A DNA stretch of 21,564 nt from CAXSEF01 sp964236535 (GCA_964236535.1 CAXSEF010000056.1:1-21564), one strand, 5' to 3'. Shown: positions 1 through 6,876, counted from the first letter of the stretch. Notes: generated by a model not told the origin, from the sequence alone. Numbers and translations are program-made.

Positions 1-520
1 GTCGAAAGCCGACGTTCAAACTGAAGCACTACCAGCCTCTGGCCTTGCTTGCCTGGCCGGCCACCGCCGCACCCGACACCCGGAACACCACCGGCATCAG
101 GCCTCTGTTTGCTTCGTGCGGCCAATGCGGCAGCCGCGCTCGGCGACTGGTTCATGGCCTGCGCGGGCCGCCGCGACCCGGATCGCCCGCGTTTCGACGC
201 GCTCACCGGCGTCCCGGCGCGGTCGGCGAGAGCCAGGTGCTGGACCTGCTCCGCCGCATCGTCCTGCGCGCCGCACCCACCCTCGGCTCCGCTGCGCGGG
301 GGAGGCCGGCACCGGCAGGGTTGGCCAGACGCTCTGCCCCCGGACCCTGCCCAGGGCCACTACGCCCCAGGACCGACGAGGCCGCAGCGCTTCGCGGCTT
401 GACCGGTCCGTGCCGGGCCTGCCCGGGGGTGCGATGGTCCGCCCGGGCCATTGCACCCGCCGGCCGCACCCCCGGGACCTCCCGGCAGGCCGGACCGGCC
501 GCGTGCCGCCGGCGTCCACG
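1..520. other. Gene-poor stretch left of ruvA with repeat remnants
   Basis: I find no convincing intact gene here. Positions 31-55 match the right end of the palindromic repeat family (CCTCTGGCCTTGCTTGCC). Positions 316-360 look like a badly decayed further copy. Between about 118 and 285 the plus strand gives two adjacent protein-like segments in different frames: ALGDWFMACAGRRDPDRPRF, then after a frame change near 216-228, ESQVLDLLRRIVLRAAP. This could be the remnant of a frameshifted gene, but I recognise no family. Nothing on the minus strand resembles the start of ruvB, which often follows ruvA. Confidence 0.4.
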
Positions 521-1117
521 CTACCGGCCCAGCTCCTTCAGCGCGCCCCGGATCACCGCATCCAGCCCCGCCGCCTCGCCCAGCCGCTCCATCACCCGCA
601 CGACCGCCGGCTGCGCCTCCACCCGCCGGTAGCCGAGATTGCCCAGCGCCGACACCGCGTCCGCCTCCACCCCGCCGGCACTCGCGACCTGCATCGTGAC
701 GCCACCGGCCGGCATCGCCCCCGCCTTGTCGCGCAGTTCCGTCAGCACCCGCACCGCGAGCCGCGGCCCCACTCCCGGCGCACGCGTCAGGCTCGCCTTG
801 TCGCCGCTGCCGATCGCCGCCACCAGATCGCCCGGCGACATCGCCGACAGCAGGCCGAGCGCCACCTTCGCCCCCACTCCCTGCACCGTGGTCAGCAGCC
901 GGAACCAGTCGCGCTCGGCGGAGTCGGCGAACCCGTACAGCAGGATCGCGTCCTCGCGCACCACCGTCTCGATCAGCACCCGCGCCACCGCCGGCGCCGT
1001 CGGCAGCGCCGACAGCGTCCGCGTCGACGCCTGCACCAGATAGCCCACGCCTGCCACGTCGATCACGCAGCGATCCGCCTCCAGCGACTCCAGCCGCCCG
1101 GTCAGCAGCGCGATCAT
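521..1117 (-). CDS. ruvA: Holliday junction branch migration protein RuvA
   Basis: RuvA binds four-way DNA junctions as a tetramer and loads the RuvB motor so that junctions can be moved during recombinational repair. The 198-residue product has the usual family length. It shows the N-terminal OB-fold (about 1-62, beginning MIALLTGRLE), two helix-hairpin-helix motifs (LLTTVQGVGAKVALGLL near 74-90 and LTRAPGVGPRLAVRVL near 110-125), and the C-terminal RuvB-binding domain (about 150-198) after a flexible linker. The ATG at 1117 matches the conserved RuvA N terminus; the longer open frame upstream is unrelated to the family. It lies 49 bases downstream of ruvC on the same strand, so cotranscription is likely. 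No ruvB follows within the window. Confidence 0.95.
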   Translation of the reverse strand: MIALLTGRLESLEADRCVIDVAGVGYLVQASTRTLSALPTAPAVARVLIETVVREDAILLYGFADSAERDWFRLLTTVQGVGAKVALGLLSAMSPGDLVAAIGSGDKASLTRAPGVGPRLAVRVLTELRDKAGAMPAGGVTMQVASAGGVEADAVSALGNLGYRRVEAQPAVVRVMERLGEAAGLDAVIRGALKELGR

Positions 1118-1166
1118 CCGCCCGCGTCCCCCGCCGGACGCCGCCTGCCCGGTGCCGCCGGGCCGC

Positions 1167-1679
1167 TCACGCCATCCGCACCCCGGCACCCCAGGCGAGC
1201 CGGCTCGCCCGGTGGTGCGCGTGGCAGATCGCCACCGCCAGCGCGTCCGCCGCGTCCGCCCGCTTCAGCGTGGCCCCGGGCAGCAGCCGGCGCACCATCG
1301 CCTCGACCTGGTCCTTGCTGGCCGCACCGGTGCCGACCACAGACTGCTTCACCTTCATCGCCCCGTACTCGGAAACCGGGATGCCGGCCAGCGCGGGGGC
1401 CAGCAGCGCGACGCCGCGCGCATAGCCCAGCTTCAGCGTCGCGGTGCCGTTGCGGTTGACGTAGGTCTCCTCGACCGCCGCCTCGTCCGGCCGATACGCC
1501 ACGAACAGCGCCACCAGCCCGTCATGCAGCACACGCAGGCGCTCCGGCACCGGGGCGTCGTTGTCCGTCGCCAGCACGCCGTCGGCCACGTGGCGCAGGC
1601 GGTTGCCGGTGACGTCGATCACTCCCCAGCCGGTGAAGCGCAGGCCGGGGTCGATGCCGAGCAGGCGGGCGGTGTTCAC
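1167..1679 (-). CDS. ruvC: Crossover junction endodeoxyribonuclease RuvC
   Basis: RuvC is the Holliday-junction resolvase: a metal-dependent dimeric nuclease that cuts junctions symmetrically. The 170-residue product has typical length. The four acidic catalytic residues of the family are all visible: D10 in LLGIDPGLR, E70 in AVEETYVNRN, and D142 and D145 in RADAADALAVA. The start is GTG at 1679, chosen because the LLGIDPG motif follows at the usual distance. No clear Shine-Dalgarno is seen, because a copy of the intergenic repeat begins about ten bases upstream. Order in the presumed transcript is yebC, ruvC, ruvA, with 181 bases of repeat-bearing DNA separating yebC and ruvC. Confidence 0.95.
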   Translation of the reverse strand: MNTARLLGIDPGLRFTGWGVIDVTGNRLRHVADGVLATDNDAPVPERLRVLHDGLVALFVAYRPDEAAVEETYVNRNGTATLKLGYARGVALLAPALAGIPVSEYGAMKVKQSVVGTGAASKDQVEAMVRRLLPGATLKRADAADALAVAICHAHHRASRLAWGAGVRMA

Positions 1680-1689
1680 GCCGCAGCAG

Positions 1690-1860
1690 ACAGGCAGGCA
1701 AGGCCAGAGGCGCTGCCGCTGGACGCAGCCGTTGGCTGAGCCGTTGGGCTCCGTTTGAAAAATGCCGCGGCACGACGCCCCGACGCCCTGGCTGGGGTCC
1801 GCGAAGGCAGTGCCGGGCGGGGCGGCGACTCCGGGAGACGAGGCACAGCCCCGGCCTGCC
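1690..1860. repeat. Decayed palindromic repeat copy between yebC and ruvC
   Basis: This has the left-arm signature of the family: GGCAAGGCC from 1698, then the stem CCAGAGGC (1704-1711) / GCCGCTGG (1715-1722) with one A-G mismatch. A second, imperfect hairpin follows (GCAGCCGTTGGCTG region, 1725-1740). The part at 1785-1860 ends in CCCCGGCCTGCC beside the yebC stop and resembles a worn mirrored arm. The element sits inside the presumed yebC-ruvC-ruvA transcript, so here it cannot be a fully efficient terminator unless ruvC has its own promoter. Confidence 0.55.
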
Positions 1861-2610
1861 TCACGCCCCCAGCCGCTGCAGCACGTCCTCGGGGATATCC
1901 GAGTTCATGTAGACATTCTGCACATCGTCGTTGTCGTCGAGCGCGTCGATCAGCTTGATCACCCCGGCCGCCCTGGCCTCGTCGAGCGTGACCAGCATCG
2001 TCGGCCGCCAGTCCAGCTTCGCCTCCTCCGGCGCCCCGAACCGCGCCTCGAGCGCGTCGCGCACCGCGAAGAACCCCTCGGTGCCGCAGGTCACCTCGTG
2101 GCCGTCCGCGTCGCTGTCCACGTCGTCGGCCCCCGCCTCGATCGCCGCCTCCAGCATCGCGTCCGCCGACCCCGCCGACAGCGGATAGCGGATCGCCCCC
2201 AGCCGGTTGAACAGGAACGCGACCGAGTTGGTCTCGCCCAGCACGCCGCCGCTCTTGTTGAACGCGGTGCGGATGTCCGAGGCGGTGCGGTTGCGGTTGT
2301 CGGTCAGCGCCTCGACGATCACCGCGACGCCGTTCGGGCCGTAGCCCTCGTAGCGCACCTCGACGTAGTCCTCGCCGGCCTGCGGCCCCGCCGCCTTCTT
2401 GATCGCGCGCTCCACGGTGTCGCGCGGCATGTTGGCCTGGCGCGCCGCCGAGACCGCCGCGCGCAGCCGCGGGTTCGACGCCGGGTCGGGCAGCCCGGAG
2501 CGCGCGGCGACGGTGATCTCGCGGATCAGCCGGGCGAAGGCGCGGGCGCGCTGGGCGTCCTGCGCGCCCTTGCGGTGCATGATGTTCTTGGAATGGGAAT
2601 GGCCGGCCAT
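1861..2610 (-). CDS. YebC/PmpR family protein (translation factor / regulator)
   Basis: YebC-family proteins were long annotated as DNA-binding regulators. Some members have more recently been linked to ribosomes stalled on proline-rich stretches; which role applies here cannot be read from sequence. The 249-residue product has family length. It opens with the hallmark MAGHSHSKNIMHRKGAQDAQ, followed by REITVAARSG (near 30-39), NMPRDTVERAIKKAAG (near 60-75) and YEGYGPNGVAVIVEALTDNRNRT. The C-terminal domain is acidic and ends DDVQNVYMNSDIPEDVL. The ATG at 2610 gives the conserved N terminus. A weak purine stretch (GGGACAGG) precedes it. The gene heads the yebC-ruvC-ruvA group; the next same-strand gene upstream is the short-chain dehydrogenase, 641 bases away. 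Confidence 0.95.
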   Translation of the reverse strand: MAGHSHSKNIMHRKGAQDAQRARAFARLIREITVAARSGLPDPASNPRLRAAVSAARQANMPRDTVERAIKKAAGPQAGEDYVEVRYEGYGPNGVAVIVEALTDNRNRTASDIRTAFNKSGGVLGETNSVAFLFNRLGAIRYPLSAGSADAMLEAAIEAGADDVDSDADGHEVTCGTEGFFAVRDALEARFGAPEEAKLDWRPTMLVTLDEARAAGVIKLIDALDDNDDVQNVYMNSDIPEDVLQRLGA

Positions 2611-3251
2611 CGTAGCCTGTCCCTGTCGCTGTGAAGCCCCGCGTCATGCGCGGCGCCGCGGACCCGTGCCCGGGCGGACAGCCTAGCAGCCCCGCCCGGC
2701 GATCCGGAAGCCGCCCCGCCTGCCGCAACCCGGGGCGGTCCGCACGAGTGCCGACGCACCGCTGCCTCGGCCCTGCACGCACGCTACGGCGCGCGACTCG
2801 GCCGGTCGAGCCGGCATGGAACCTGGATTCGCAGCGCTCAGGCAAGCAAGGCCAGAGGCTCTGCCTCTGGACTCCGCCAAAGGCTGAGCCTTTGGAATCC
2901 CTGTGTTAAGGAGCGGTTTCCAAAGGCCTCAGGTCTTTGGCGGGTCTGGGCGGTGCCCGCGCAAGGTTCCGGTGGCCCCGCTCGGGCCGTTGGAATGCGG
3001 GCGGAGGGAGAGCCCGGCCCTGCCTGCTTGCAGGTCGATCCCTGAGCCCGCTGGGTGTCAGGTTACCGGCGTCCGCCGGCCCGCTGCGTTTCGCTCCGGC
3101 CATGGCGGTGTCGGCGCGGAACGCGGCCACCACCGATGGCGGCCTGAGGGATCCCGGGCAGGATCAGCCGGGCGAGGTTCGAGCACTTCGGTCACGCCAC
3201 CCGCAGCCGCCCGGGCGGGTCACGCCGCCAGCCGCGCACCCGGCAACAGCG
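2611..3251. other. Intergenic region between yebC and the SDR gene
   Basis: This 641-base stretch contains a long-form copy of the palindromic repeat at 2841-3033, listed separately. The flanks at 2611-2840 and 3034-3251 show long open frames on both strands, but these have Arg/Pro/Ala-rich compositions typical of GC-rich noncoding DNA, and I see no conserved motif. The promoter for yebC should lie within 2611-2840, but I cannot point to a convincing -35/-10 pair. Confidence 0.5.
2841..3033 (+). repeat. Palindromic repeat, long form (copy with extra module)
   Basis: The left arm has two perfect hairpins: CCAGAGGC (2852-2859) / GCCTCTGG (2863-2870) and CCAAAGGC (2877-2884) / GCCTTTGG (2888-2895), each an 8-bp stem with a 3-base loop, six bases apart. 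A mirrored hairpin follows: CCAAAGGCC (2920-2928) / GGTCTTTGG (2932-2940), with one G-T pair. The distal part, 2951-3033, aligns with the reverse complement of 18272-18340. It contains another stem, GGCCC (2974-2978) / GGGCC (2984-2988), and ends in a GCCCGGCCCTGCCTGCTTGC terminus. Confidence 0.8.
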
Positions 3252-4268
3252 TCAGCAACGGCCCACGAGCCGCCGCAGTGCCAGCATCGGCAGCATCGGC
3301 GCCATGGCCAGCGCGCCGAGCCCGACTGCGCCGGACAGCAGCACGCCGATCGCAACCGCGTCGGCCTGGCGGCTGCTGAAGACCTCGTGCGCCCCGTCGC
3401 GGGCGCGCGACCCGAACCGCCCGGACGTCACCGCCGGCCCGGGCACCGGCTCGAACAGGTTGCCCGACGTGGTGGCCTGGCGTCGCCCCTCGAGCTGCGC
3501 CGAATAGCCCGCCTTGGCCAGCACCCGGTCCAGCAGCCCGGGCGCCAGCCGTGCCGCGAGGATGGTCGGCGGCGTCTGCCGGCCCACCCACACGTCGCGC
3601 CGCCGGTGCGTCGCCGCGAACACCACGGCGCGCGCCGCGGTCTCGGGCGTGTAGACCGGGTCGGGCGCCTTGACGCGCTGTCCGGTGCGGTTGCGCGCCC
3701 AGTCGAACTGCGGCGTGTCGATCGCCGGCAGGTGCACCATCGTCAGGTGCACGTCGAGCGCGTCGTGGATCAGCTCGGAGCGCAGCGCCTCGGTGAAGCC
3801 GCGCAGCGCGAACTTCGCCCCGCAATACGCCGCCTGCACCGGCGCGGCCCGCCAGGCCAGCACCGAGCTGACCTGCACGATCGTGCCGCCGCCGCCCATC
3901 CGCCGCAGCGCCGCCTTGGTGCCGTTCACCGCGCCGAGATAGGTCACCTCGGTCACCCGGCGGATCTCCGCCTCGTCGGCAACGCGCACCGGCGCATACA
4001 GCGTGGCCATCGCGTTGTTGACCCACACCGTGATCGGGCCCAGCGCCGTCTCGATCTCGACCGCCGCCGCCTCGACCGCCGCCGGGTCCGCGACGTCGGC
4101 CGCGACCGCATGAGCCGGCACGCCCAGCGCCTCGATCGCGGCGCGTGCCTCCTCCAGCCGCGCGGCGCCGCGCGCGATCAGCCCGACGCTGTCGCCCTGC
4201 CGTGCAAAGGCCTGCGCGGTGGCGAAGCCGATGCCGGCGCTGCCTCCAGTGATGACGACGACGCCCAT
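3252..4268 (-). CDS. Short-chain dehydrogenase/reductase with C-terminal hydrophobic tail
   Basis: This is an NAD(P)-dependent oxidoreductase of the classical SDR superfamily; the substrate cannot be inferred. The 338-residue product carries the cofactor motif TGGSAGIG at 7-14, NNA at 84-86, the catalytic serine in QVSS (134/135), and YCGAK with Tyr148 and Lys152. PAIDTP (181-186) occupies the usual PG loop. It is longer than typical 250-residue SDRs: an extra segment from about 235 ends in a hydrophobic stretch (about 303-331), suggesting membrane association, as in other roughly 330-residue SDRs. The ATG at 4268 is set by AGGAG eight bases upstream (complement of 4276-4280). The gene interrupts the usual ymdB-like to yebC neighbourhood, so it is probably an accessory insertion. 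Confidence 0.9.
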   Translation of the reverse strand: MGVVVITGGSAGIGFATAQAFARQGDSVGLIARGAARLEEARAAIEALGVPAHAVAADVADPAAVEAAAVEIETALGPITVWVNNAMATLYAPVRVADEAEIRRVTEVTYLGAVNGTKAALRRMGGGGTIVQVSSVLAWRAAPVQAAYCGAKFALRGFTEALRSELIHDALDVHLTMVHLPAIDTPQFDWARNRTGQRVKAPDPVYTPETAARAVVFAATHRRRDVWVGRQTPPTILAARLAPGLLDRVLAKAGYSAQLEGRRQATTSGNLFEPVPGPAVTSGRFGSRARDGAHEVFSSRQADAVAIGVLLSGAVGLGALAMAPMLPMLALRRLVGRC

Positions 4269-4275
4269 GCCTATA

Positions 4276-4280
4276 CTCCT
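4276..4280 (-). promoter_or_regulatory. Ribosome binding site of the SDR gene
   Basis: The complement reads AGGAG, spaced eight bases before the ATG at 4268. This decides the start over an in-frame codon six residues further upstream. Confidence 0.7.
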
Positions 4281-4317
4281 GCCCAAGGCTCCGAAGCTGG
4301 CTCCTGCCCGGTGATCG

Positions 4318-4379
4318 GCAAGGCCGGGGCGCTGCCCAATGTCCGCGCCTTCAGGACACGGGGCAGAGCCCGGCCTTGC
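4318..4379. repeat. Short palindromic repeat copy between ymdB-like and SDR genes
   Basis: This is a compact copy with perfect 8-bp terminal inverted repeats, GCAAGGCC (4318-4325) and GGCCTTGC (4372-4379). Inside are small hairpins of the GGGC-GCT-GCCC and GGGC-AGA-GCCC type. It ends four bases from the stop codon of the phosphoesterase gene, the same placement seen for several other copies. Confidence 0.65.
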
Positions 4380-4382
4380 TTC

Positions 4383-5213
4383 CTAGGCCCCGGGCATCGC
4401 CTGCGACAGCCGCCCGCCCACCCGCAGCGGCGCGACCCGCAGCGCGAGACCCGTCGCCTCGTCGGTCTCGACCAGCAGCCCGCAGAGCGTCGCCTCGCCG
4501 TCGGCCGGGGCCAGCCGCTCGCCGGGCACCCGCCGCCAGAACCGGATCGAGGCGGCCTCCTTGCCCATGCCGATGACGCTGTCGTAGTCGCCGCACATCC
4601 CGGCGTCGGACTGGAACGCGGTGCCGCCGGCGAGGACCTGGTGGTCCGCGGTCGGCACGTGGGTGTGGGTGCCGACGACGAGCGAGACCCGGCCGTCGAA
4701 CGAGTGCGCGTAGCCCGCGGTCTCGCTGGTCGCCTCGGCGTGGAAGTCGCACACGATGGCCTGCACGCAGCCCGGCTGCCCGGCGGGCCCGAGCCGATGG
4801 CGCGACAGCAGCTCCGCGGTGGCGCGGAACGGGTCGTCGAGCGGCTCCATGAACAGCCGGCCCATCGCGTTGACCACCAGCGCGCGGCGCCCGCCCGGCA
4901 CGTCGACGACGACCGAGCCCGAACCGGGCGTGCCGGGCGGGAAGTTGATCGGCCGCACCAGGCGGCGTTCGGTCTCGATGTAGCCGACCAGCTCCTTGCG
5001 GTCCCAGGCGTGGTTGCCCAGCGTGACCGCGTCGGCGCCGGCGGCGAACAGCGCCTCGGCCATGTCCGGGGCGAGGCCGAAGCCGTGGCTGGCGTTCTCC
5101 CCGTTGACCACCGCGAGGTCGACGCCGAGCGTACGCCGCAGTTCCGGCAGGCGGGCCGCCACCGCGTCGCGGCCGCTGCGGCCCACGACGTCGCCAAGGA
5201 ACAGGATGCGCAT
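4383..5213 (-). CDS. YmdB-like metallophosphoesterase (TIGR00282 family)
   Basis: This is a calcineurin-like phosphoesterase of the YmdB group; the Bacillus member hydrolyses 2',3'-cyclic nucleotides, and the substrate here is unproven. The 276-residue product has the whole metal-binding set: D8 in LFLGDVVGRSG, E39 and N40 in NGEN, N67 and H68 in LGNHAWD, H158 in DFHAEATSE, and H183 and H185 in GTHTHVPTAD. The ATG at 5213 places MRILFLGDVVGRSG at the N terminus as in the family and is preceded by AAGGGAGG. The neighbour pair 5-formyl-THF cyclo-ligase and this gene is conserved in alphaproteobacteria. Here 580 bases, including a repeat, a plus-strand ORF and an assembly gap, separate them. Confidence 0.92.
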   Translation of the reverse strand: MRILFLGDVVGRSGRDAVAARLPELRRTLGVDLAVVNGENASHGFGLAPDMAEALFAAGADAVTLGNHAWDRKELVGYIETERRLVRPINFPPGTPGSGSVVVDVPGGRRALVVNAMGRLFMEPLDDPFRATAELLSRHRLGPAGQPGCVQAIVCDFHAEATSETAGYAHSFDGRVSLVVGTHTHVPTADHQVLAGGTAFQSDAGMCGDYDSVIGMGKEAASIRFWRRVPGERLAPADGEATLCGLLVETDEATGLALRVAPLRVGGRLSQAMPGA

Positions 5214-5399
5214 CGCCTCCCTTCGCACGCCGGCCGCAGCCGCGGAAGCCGCCGGCAGTGGCCGCCGCCGCGTCCGCAGGCCCACGCCGGGCACGCTCCG
5301 CATCACGTGATCGCGGCGGCACCCGTCCGGCCTGCCGGCGCCATGATTCCGCCGCCTTCGCGACCAAGATGCCGGGCATTTCGGGGAAGGACCGGGGCG

Positions 5400-5563
5400 A
5401 TGGAGATGCGGATGCGCGGCCTGTCGATGCTGGCGCTGGGCGCGGCGCTGCTTGGCACCGTGCTGCCGGTGGCAGCCCGGGCGCAGGACGGCTACTACCC
5501 CGGCGGCTATGGCTACCGGGGGAGCTACGGCTATCGCGGCTATGGCCCGGGCTTCGGCTACCC
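5400..5563 (+). CDS. Secreted Gly/Tyr-rich protein, truncated by assembly gap
   Basis: I do not recognise a family. The visible 54 residues start with a clear signal peptide (hydrophobic LSMLALGAALLGTVLPVAA, cleavage probably after ARA at 26-28). A mature region rich in Gly and Tyr follows (QDGYYPGGYGYRGSYGYRGYGPGFGY). The ATG at 5400 is supported by GGGGAAGGA at 5383-5391, eight bases upstream; ATGs at 5406 and 5412 are alternatives. The frame runs into 100 Ns, so length and C terminus are unknown. Small alphaproteobacterial envelope proteins with such GYG-rich tails are common. It is transcribed against its neighbours on both sides. Confidence 0.7.
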
Positions 5564-5663
5564 NNNNNNNNNNNNNNNNNNNNNNNNNNNNNNNNNNNNN
5601 NNNNNNNNNNNNNNNNNNNNNNNNNNNNNNNNNNNNNNNNNNNNNNNNNNNNNNNNNNNNNNN
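5564..5663. other. Assembly gap of 100 N
   Basis: There are exactly 100 ambiguous bases, the conventional placeholder for a scaffold join of unknown true length. It cuts a Gly/Tyr-rich repetitive coding region on its left and abuts a palindromic repeat copy on its right, both likely causes of the break. Reading frames that run through it are not meaningful. Confidence 0.98.
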
Positions 5664-5788
5664 CTCCGCCCAGAGGCTTTCCCTCCGCCCAGACCCACCA
5701 AAGGGCCGAGTCCTTCGGAGAGCATTACTTCAGGAAAGGCTTCCAGAAGCTGGCCTTTGGCGGAGTCCGGAGGCGAAGCGTCCGGCCT
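5664..5788. repeat. Palindromic repeat copy at the gap edge
   Basis: The left end lies in the gap. Visible parts include CCACCAAAGGG, CTTCCAGAAGCTGG, CCTTTGGCGGAGTCCGG and the terminal stem CCGGAGGC (5767-5774) / GCGTCCGG (5778-5785), with one mismatch. It ends GGCCTTGC, six bases from the stop of the cyclo-ligase gene. The inner hairpins are more eroded than in the copies near 13450 and 14090. Confidence 0.65.
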
Positions 5789-5793
5789 TGCTG

Positions 5794-6363
5794 TCAGGCT
5801 GGCAGGGTCAGCACGCCCGCCTCGGTCACCACCGCGTCCAGCGCCACATCGAACGGCCCGCTGGGCACCTCAGGCACCTGCTGGCGCGCATAGGCGAAGC
5901 CGATCGCCCGCGCATCCGGCAGCCCTGCCAGGGTGCGGTCGTAGTAGCCGCCGCCGTAGCCCAGCCGCCCCAGCCGCGCGTCGAACGCCAGCAGCGGCAC
6001 CAGCAGCAGCCCGGGCTCGCCGGCCTCGCCCTCGGGGTGGGAGGTGCCGAACCGTCCGGCGATCATCGGCGCGCCCGGCCACCAGCGCCGGAACGCCAGC
6101 GCCTGGCCGCGCGGCGTGGTCTCCGGCAGCAGCACGACCTGCCCGCGTTCCGCCAGCGCCGACAGCAGCGGCCTGAGATCGAGCTCGCCCGGCAGCGGCC
6201 ACACCCCGGACACCGCAACGCCCTCGGGGATCAGCGACAGCAGCCGGCGCACCACGACGAGACCGGCAGCAACGTCACCGTCGCCGCGGGCCAGCCGGGC
6301 CGCGTCGCGCGCCGCGCGCTTGGCGGCGATCAGTTCGGGAGGATCTGAGTGCGGAGCCGCCAT
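5794..6363 (-). CDS. 5-formyltetrahydrofolate cyclo-ligase
   Basis: This enzyme converts 5-formyl-THF with ATP to 5,10-methenyl-THF, returning stored folate to one-carbon metabolism. The 189-residue product has family length. The signature loop is clear at about 122-145, VPLLAFDARLGRLG followed by YGGGYYDRTL, which contributes to nucleotide and phosphate binding. Basic residues near the N terminus (AAKRAARDAAR, 13-23) and PFDVALDAVVTEAGV near the C terminus also fit. The ATG at 6363 has no strong Shine-Dalgarno. The gene lies immediately downstream of the 6S RNA region on the same strand, the same linkage as ssrS-ygfA in E. coli, so it probably shares that transcript. Confidence 0.93.
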   Translation of the reverse strand: MAAPHSDPPELIAAKRAARDAARLARGDGDVAAGLVVVRRLLSLIPEGVAVSGVWPLPGELDLRPLLSALAERGQVVLLPETTPRGQALAFRRWWPGAPMIAGRFGTSHPEGEAGEPGLLLVPLLAFDARLGRLGYGGGYYDRTLAGLPDARAIGFAYARQQVPEVPSGPFDVALDAVVTEAGVLTLPA

Positions 6364-6512
6364 GGCCGTTGACGTCTCACCCTACCAGAGCCTGCTGATG
6401 CAGGTGGGCACCAGATACCGTGACCAGGATCACGACAGCGCCAGCGCCCTGGTAGATGCTTATTGGCCCCGGGGTTGAATTGTCTGACGCGCCGGGCAGC
6501 CCCGCACCCCAC
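6364..6512 (-). ncRNA. ssrS: 6S RNA (SsrS), boundaries approximate
   Basis: 6S RNA mimics an open promoter and sequesters the housekeeping RNA polymerase. The call rests on position (between zapA and 5-formyl-THF cyclo-ligase, the conserved ssrS site) and on fold. CTACCAG (6449-6455 read in reverse) pairs with CTGGTAG (complement of 6382-6388). Inside it lie an apical hairpin CGTGA/TCACG (6419-6423 with 6430-6434), a GGCGC/GTGCC stem, and a small side hairpin CCTGC/GCAGG (6391-6404) on the 3' side of a central bubble. The GGCGC/GTGCC stem contains a G-U pair that would be A-C on the other strand, supporting minus-strand transcription. I cannot confirm it with a covariance model. The true ends may differ by 10-20 bases. 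Confidence 0.65.
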
Positions 6513-6514
6513 AT

Positions 6515-6862
6515 CTAGGCGCGCTCGAGCCCGGTTGCAATCTCCTCGGCGCGGTCGGCCAGCAGGCGGAGCCGCTCGACCGCCTCCGGTTCGATCGCCG
6601 CCCCTGCCTGCGCCGCGCCTCCCGCCGGCGGCGCGCCCGGGCCCGCCGCGTGCGCCTGCGCCATGTCGTGCAGCTCGTCGGCCATCAGCAGCGACGCCAG
6701 CACCAGCGTGCGCGCCTCGCTGCTCTGCTGGCCGCCCAGCGACTTGATGCCGGCGATGCGCCGCTCGACCTGCTCGACCATCGCCTGCAGGTGCGCCTCC
6801 TGCCCGTTCTCGCAGCCGACCGTATAAGAGTAGCCATTGATCCTGACCGTGACCTGCGCCAT
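6515..6862 (-). CDS. zapA: Cell division protein ZapA
   Basis: ZapA binds FtsZ and promotes bundling of protofilaments in the cytokinetic ring. The 115-residue product shows the N-terminal strand-rich head MAQVTVRINGYSYTVGCENG followed by EAHLQAMVEQVERRI, and a long helical segment (LVLASLLMADELHDM, then an Ala/Gly/Pro stretch, then EAVERLRLLADRAEEIATGLE) suited to coiled-coil dimerisation. The ATG at 6862 is preferred over an in-frame GTG at 6880 because it gives the family N terminus and has GGGAGT just upstream. It starts 14 bases after the stop of the upstream coiled-coil gene, so the two are likely cotranscribed, with 6S RNA downstream. Confidence 0.9.
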   Translation of the reverse strand: MAQVTVRINGYSYTVGCENGQEAHLQAMVEQVERRIAGIKSLGGQQSSEARTLVLASLLMADELHDMAQAHAAGPGAPPAGGAAQAGAAIEPEAVERLRLLADRAEEIATGLERA

Positions 6863-6876
6863 CGGGACTCCCAAGT

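Noticed and set aside
2841..3033. Repeat hairpins as classical Rho-independent terminators
   Set aside because: The stems are stable, but none is followed by a run of T on either strand, and one copy lies inside the presumed yebC-ruvC transcript. A termination or stabilising role remains possible, not a textbook intrinsic terminator.
2937..6176. Very long plus-strand open frame
   Set aside because: It runs opposite the SDR, phosphoesterase and cyclo-ligase genes and through the 100-N gap; the translation is Arg/Pro-rich with no motifs. It is a GC-rich shadow frame, except for the short signal-peptide protein starting at 5400.
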